Source: Gammaproteobacteria bacterium
Lineage (GTDB): Bacteria; Pseudomonadota; Gammaproteobacteria; Burkholderiales; Thiobacillaceae
Direction of reading: 5' to 3'
NCBI GenBank assembly: GCA_018820745.1
Contig: JAHJNP010000212.1
Span: 1 to 10,065 of the forward strand
Length of the DNA stretch: 10,065 nt
Part shown: one piece after another, positions 6,780-10,065 of the stretch
Position numbering within the stretch: position 1 is the first letter of the stretch
Layout: each line of letters opens with the position of its first letter
Notes under the pieces: model-generated
The model's input: the letters and a program-made list of their open reading frames with translations, nothing else
What the model was told of the DNA's origin: nothing
The model's database searches: none
Position numbers and translations under genes: made by a program

Positions 6780-6786
6780 TCACCCC
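6780..6786 (-). promoter_or_regulatory. Ribosome binding site that decides the dnaJ start
   Basis: GGGGTGA on the minus strand lies two bases past the dnaK stop codon and four bases before ATC (6775-6773). Its match to the Shine-Dalgarno core and its spacing point to initiation at ATC rather than at the out-of-frame GTG contained within it. Closeness to the dnaK stop suggests translational coupling. Confidence 0.5.
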
Positions 6787-6787
6787 G

Positions 6788-8680
6788 CTATTTTTCTTCC
6801 TTGTACTCGGCGTCCACCACCTTGCCGCGCGGGCCTGAGCCGGAGGGCCTGGCCTCGCCGGTGGATTCGTAGGGCGGCGGAGTGCCGCCCGGGAATTTCG
6901 TTTCGGCGTAGGGGCCGCCGCCTTGGGTCTGGGTCTGTGAATAGATCACCGCGCCCGCTTCCTTGAGCAGCTTCTTGAGGGCTTCGGCCTTCTCCGATGC
7001 GGCAGGCGCATCCTTGCGGGCAAAGGCCTCCTTGGTCTCCTGCATCGCGGTCTGGATTTTCCCTTTCAACTCGTCGGTGAGCTTGTCGGCAAAATCGGCC
7101 AGCATCTTTTCCGCCTGATAGCAGGCGGCATCCGCCTCGTTGAGCTTGTCCACGTCCTCGCGTCGCTTCTTGTCGGCCTCCGCATACTGCTCGGCCTCCT
7201 TGATCATGCGGTCCTTGTCCTCCGTGTTGAGCCGGGTGGAACCGGTGATGCGGATGCTCTGGCTCTTGCCGGTGGCGGTGTCCTTGGCGGTGACATTGAG
7301 GATGCCGGAAGCGTCGATGTCGAAGGTGACCTCGATCTTGGGCACGCCGCGCGGCGCCGGCGGCAGGCCGTCGAGATTGAATTCGCCGAGGCTCACGTTG
7401 TCGGCCGACATCGGCCGCTCGCCCTGGAAGACATGGATGGTCACCGAGGTCTGCATGTCGGCGGCAGTGGTGAAGGTCTCGGTCTGCTTCACCGGCACCG
7501 GGGTGTTGCGGGCGATCAGCGGGGTGGCCACGCCGCCCAGGGTTTCCACGCCGAGGGTGAGCGGCGTGACGTCGACCAGCACGATTTCGCCCAGGCCCGC
7601 CTCGCCGGCCAGCACGCCGGCCTGGATGGCGGCGCCGCTGGCCACGCATTCCATCGGATCGACGCCCATCTCGGCCTTGCGGCCCAGCATGTCCTCGAAG
7701 AAGGCGCGCACCGCCGGCATGCGGGTGGGGCCGCCGACGAAGACGATGCGGTCGATGTCCTTCGCCTGGGTGCCGGCGTCGCGCAGGGCCTGCTCGACCG
7801 GGCCGCGGCAGCGCTCGATCACCGGGCGCACGATGCGTTCGAGGTCGGTGCGGGACAGATCCATTTCCAGGTGCTTGGGCTCGCCGCCTGCCGCCGCGAT
7901 ATAGGGCAGGCTGATGTGGGCGCTGGTGCCGGCGGACAGCTCGATCTTGGCCACCTCCGCCGCCTCCTTGAGCCGGGCCATCGCCTTGGCGTCGCCGCGC
8001 AGGTCCACCCCGGTGGCGAGCTGGAAGCGCTCGGCCAGCGCCTCGATCAGCCGCCCGTCCATGTCGGTGCCGCCGAGCCGGGTGTCGCCCGAGGTGGCTT
8101 TGACCTCGAACACGCCCTTGCCGAATTCCATGACGGTGACGTCGAGCGTGCCGCCGCCGAAGTCGATCACCGCGATCCGAAGTTCCTGGCCCAGCCGGTC
8201 GAGGCCGTAGGCGAGCGCCGCCGCAGTGGGCTCGTTGACCAGCCGTACCACCTCGAGGCCGGCGATCTTGCAGGCGTCCTTGGTGGCGCTGCGCTGGTTG
8301 TCGTCGAAGTAGGCGGGAACGGTGACCACCGCCTGCGTGACCGCCTCCCCCAGAAAGGCTTCGGCGTCGCGCTTGATTTTCTGCAGCAGGAAAGCGGACA
8401 GCTGCTCGGGGGTGAACGACTTGTCGCGCAGCTTGAGGGTTTCGCGCTGGCCCATCCTGCGCTTGAAGGCGGTGGCGGTGCCCTCGGGGTTGGCAGCCGC
8501 CTGACGCCGGGCCGGCTCGCCGATCAGCATCTGGCCGTCGGCGGCCACCGCCACGTAGCTGGGAAAGGCCTTGCCGCCCAGGCTCACGCCCTCGGCGCTG
8601 GGAATGATGACGGGACGCCCGCCGCGCAGCACAGCTGCGGCGGAGTTGGATGTCCCGAGGTCGATGCCAATGATGGCCAT
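6788..8680 (-). CDS. dnaK: Hsp70 chaperone DnaK, type lacking the proteobacterial insert
   Basis: A 630-residue Hsp70, an ATP-driven folding chaperone of the cytoplasm. In the ATPase domain: [10 protein letters not shown] (4-13), AFKRRMG (71-77), [11 protein letters not shown] (120-130), [12 protein letters not shown] (148-159), DFGGGTLDV (173-181) and [10 protein letters not shown] (315-324). The interdomain linker and sandwich follow, with [13 protein letters not shown] (368-380) and [17 protein letters not shown] (445-461). A helical lid leads to the conserved [10 protein letters not shown] tail. Between the Lys-Arg at 73-74 and AFLG at about 108-111, it is about 24 residues shorter than Escherichia coli DnaK. 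This is the indel known to separate Gram-positive and archaeal Hsp70 from the Gram-negative type. The ATG at 8680 has AGGAG (8692-8688) seven bases upstream. It follows the usp-like gene by 61 bases and precedes dnaJ by 12. Probably an accessory DnaK; a partner GrpE is not in the window. Confidence 0.97.
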   Translation of the reverse strand: MAIIGIDLGTSNSAAAVLRGGRPVIIPSAEGVSLGGKAFPSYVAVAADGQMLIGEPARRQAAANPEGTATAFKRRMGQRETLKLRDKSFTPEQLSAFLLQKIKRDAEAFLGEAVTQAVVTVPAYFDDNQRSATKDACKIAGLEVVRLVNEPTAAALAYGLDRLGQELRIAVIDFGGGTLDVTVMEFGKGVFEVKATSGDTRLGGTDMDGRLIEALAERFQLATGVDLRGDAKAMARLKEAAEVAKIELSAGTSAHISLPYIAAAGGEPKHLEMDLSRTDLERIVRPVIERCRGPVEQALRDAGTQAKDIDRIVFVGGPTRMPAVRAFFEDMLGRKAEMGVDPMECVASGAAIQAGVLAGEAGLGEIVLVDVTPLTLGVETLGGVATPLIARNTPVPVKQTETFTTAADMQTSVTIHVFQGERPMSADNVSLGEFNLDGLPPAPRGVPKIEVTFDIDASGILNVTAKDTATGKSQSIRITGSTRLNTEDKDRMIKEAEQYAEADKKRREDVDKLNEADAACYQAEKMLADFADKLTDELKGKIQTAMQETKEAFARKDAPAASEKAEALKKLLKEAGAVIYSQTQTQGGGPYAETKFPGGTPPPYESTGEARPSGSGPRGKVVDAEYKEEK

Positions 8681-8741
8681 GATGTGTCTCCTGTTGCGGA
8701 TTTCAATCTAGCCCATGCGGCTGGCGTGATTGCGTTTTCGC

Positions 8742-9554
8742 CTAGCGAGCCAGCACGACCGGGCATTCGATCGCATCCAGCATCCGCTCGAAACCGGCCT
8801 GGCTGAGGAAGCGTTCGCGGCCGGCCAGCACCAGGCAGCCGGCCCGTTCGTGGCGCGCTGCCTGAACCAGGTTGTCCCCCTCGATGGCATTCAGGCGCAC
8901 GCACCGCCCGGCCGTCCCGCGCGCTTTCAGCACGGCCTGCGCGGCTGCGCAGGCGGCCCGGTACGCGTCCTCGTCACCGTCCTTGATCAGCAGCACCAGT
9001 TCGGCGCCGTTGCTGCGTGCGAGCATGGCGCCCGTCTCCAGGCTGTGCGAGGAGGTCGGCAGATCCTCGAACAGCACCAGCACCGGCCCTGCTTTCGGCT
9101 GGACGTCGGCCAGCCGGGCCGTGGTCTGGACAACGGTCATGACGCCGATGCCCGTGCGCTTGCCCAGCACGATCAGATCCAGGGCCTGCGCCAGCGTATT
9201 GATTTCCGCGGCCACTCTGCCGCGCGCCACGCGAAACGACCAGCGCAGCTGCGAGCGGTTCGCGGCTTCAGCCAGCAGGCGCTGCATGGCCTTCTCTTCG
9301 CGCCGCCAGATGCGCTCCACTTCGTCCGGCAACAAGGGGATCCCCGCACCGGTCAGCACGCTGAATTCGCGCGCGAAGGGCAAGCCGCTCAGGTGCTGCA
9401 GGTCGATGTCCTCGACGAACAGTCCGGCCAGTTCCGCGTCAAGTCCGGCCGCCAGCGCGACCGCCGCGATCAGCGCCGCGGCGCTGCGTGGCGATTCGTC
9501 CAGCGCCACCCAGATCCTGACGCTGGCCGGCGGCTCATTCATCGTCGTGCTCAT
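8742..9554 (-). CDS. Universal-stress-protein-like protein, double-domain length
   Basis: A 270-residue soluble protein with UspA-like features. It opens with a VRIWVALDESPRSAAAL strand-turn-helix (12-28), continues with AELAGLFVEDIDLQHLSGLPFARE (40-63), and has DLIVLGKRTG near 126-135. The second half (about 157-270) repeats the alternating strand/helix pattern (PVLVLFED, AELVLLIKDGDE, GCLVLAGRE, ECPVVLAR). It therefore looks like a tandem USP protein whose second copy has diverged. A clear GxxGx9G(S/T) ATP-binding motif is not visible, so nucleotide binding is doubtful. The start at 9554 overlaps the end of the protease gene by 20 bases. An in-frame ATG at 9542, inside the sequence ATGAATGAG, is equally possible, and neither has a strong ribosome binding site, which favours coupling. 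Role inferred as a stress protein of the dnaK operon; partners unknown. Confidence 0.7.
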   Translation of the reverse strand: MSTTMNEPPASVRIWVALDESPRSAAALIAAVALAAGLDAELAGLFVEDIDLQHLSGLPFAREFSVLTGAGIPLLPDEVERIWRREEKAMQRLLAEAANRSQLRWSFRVARGRVAAEINTLAQALDLIVLGKRTGIGVMTVVQTTARLADVQPKAGPVLVLFEDLPTSSHSLETGAMLARSNGAELVLLIKDGDEDAYRAACAAAQAVLKARGTAGRCVRLNAIEGDNLVQAARHERAGCLVLAGRERFLSQAGFERMLDAIECPVVLAR

Positions 9555-10065
9555 GGCTGCCGCCGGAACCGTGTTCGGCCTTCTTCGCGTACTTGCGCCG
9601 CAGTTCGGCCAGATGCTTGATCCGCTGAGCCACGCGATGATCGAGGCTGCCCTCGGCGTCGGGCGTGCCGACGGCGATACCGGTCAGCAGTTCGAGCGCC
9701 TCGTCGACCGTTTCCACCGCATAGACATGAAAGCGCCCCGCCTTCGCGGCGTCGACTACGTCCTGACGCAGCATCAGGTGCGCCACGTTGGATGCCGGAA
9801 TCAGCACGCCCTGCCGGCCGGTGAGGCCGCGCATGTTGCAGATGTCGAAGTAGCCCTCGATCTTCTCGTTCACCGCGCCGATCGCCTGCACCCGGCCGAA
9901 CTGGTCGACCGAGCCGGTCACCGCCAGCGACTGCCGGATCGGCACATTCGCCAGCGAGGACAAGAGCGCGCACAGTTCCGCCACCGAGGCGCTGTCGCCT
10001 TCGACCTGGCCGTAGGTCTGCTCGAACACCAGGCTGGCTGCCAGTGACAGCGGCTGTTCGGCGGC
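9535..10065 (-). CDS. Lon-type ATP-dependent protease, C-terminal proteolytic domain (5' part beyond window)
   Basis: Only the last 176 residues are inside the window. They form a Lon proteolytic domain. The nucleophile motif EGDSAS holds the catalytic Ser (codon 9993-9991), and NEKIEGYF holds the catalytic Lys (codon 9864-9862). The two are 43 residues apart, the same spacing as Ser679 and Lys722 of Escherichia coli Lon. The segments LAVTGSVDQFGRVQAIGAVNEK and GVLIPASNVAHLMLRQDVVDA are closer to the Lon-like AAA+ proteases with atypical N-terminal regions than to housekeeping Lon. The tail is charged and His-rich (EHGSGGSHEHDDE). The ATPase part must lie to the right of 10065. It is the most upstream visible member of the leftward block, and its stop codon overlaps the usp-like gene start. 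It would degrade damaged proteins in the cytoplasm. The protease class is sure; the subfamily is inferred. Confidence 0.88.
   Translation of the reverse strand, partial: AAEQPLSLAASLVFEQTYGQVEGDSASVAELCALLSSLANVPIRQSLAVTGSVDQFGRVQAIGAVNEKIEGYFDICNMRGLTGRQGVLIPASNVAHLMLRQDVVDAAKAGRFHVYAVETVDEALELLTGIAVGTPDAEGSLDHRVAQRIKHLAELRRKYAKKAEHGSGGSHEHDDE

Noticed and set aside
5039..6838. A 599-codon open frame on the plus strand
   Set aside because: Antisense to the HPF fusion and to dnaJ, both with intact family motifs. No domain is seen in it.
7433..8806. A 457-codon open frame on the plus strand
   Set aside because: Antisense to dnaK and rich in His, Gly, Asp and Gln, as expected from a shadow of a GC-rich gene.
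8872..10047. A 391-codon open frame on the plus strand
   Set aside because: Covers the usp-like and Lon-type genes in antisense, with no motif or plausible ribosome binding site.

Overview
The window is GC-rich, bacterial and fully coding in style. The protein families present (a CheB/CheR/PAS hybrid, a DUF1269 membrane protein, a class A DnaJ, an HPF with a cold-shock domain, and a Lon-type protease) suggest a Gram-negative proteobacterium. I lean towards a betaproteobacterium, but nothing here fixes the taxon. No tRNA, rRNA, CRISPR array, transposase or phage gene was seen.

Layout. (1) Positions 1-2392, minus strand: most of a large hybrid chemotaxis-type signalling protein (CheB methylesterase-like, CheR methyltransferase, PAS-like region, long heptad coiled coil) running off the left edge. 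(2) Positions 2393-2741: divergent spacer with a possible 10-codon leader minigene for the hybrid gene and a promoter-like element for the rightward genes. (3) Positions 2742-3280, plus strand: a GYD-domain protein and a small hypothetical protein. (4) Positions 3399-3686, minus strand: a small conserved-looking hypothetical protein, then a 314-base divergent spacer with a good inverted repeat. (5) Positions 4001-4991, plus strand: a DUF1269 glycine-rich membrane protein and a small lipoprotein. (6) Positions 5027-10065, minus strand: five genes in one direction, in transcription order Lon-type protease (3' end only), a universal-stress-like protein, dnaK, dnaJ, and an HPF/RaiA-cold-shock fusion.

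The last block reads as a protein quality-control and dormancy operon. It holds an ATP-dependent protease, an Hsp70/Hsp40 pair, a stress-protein fold and a ribosome hibernation factor, with tight spacing and one gene overlap. The DnaK lacks the roughly 24-residue insert in the nucleotide-binding domain that is usual in proteobacterial DnaK. It is therefore probably an accessory, Gram-positive/archaeal-type copy rather than the housekeeping gene. No grpE is present in the window.

The most unusual points are these. dnaJ has no in-frame ATG, GTG or TTG before its J domain, and the best initiator is an ATC behind a good Shine-Dalgarno sequence. The CheB/CheR hybrid contains an 83/84-identical 84-base tandem duplication that adds exactly four heptads to its coiled coil. 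Its CheB domain has His where the catalytic Asp is expected. Its GTG start has no ribosome binding site of its own but sits three bases after the stop of an in-frame minigene that has a strong one.
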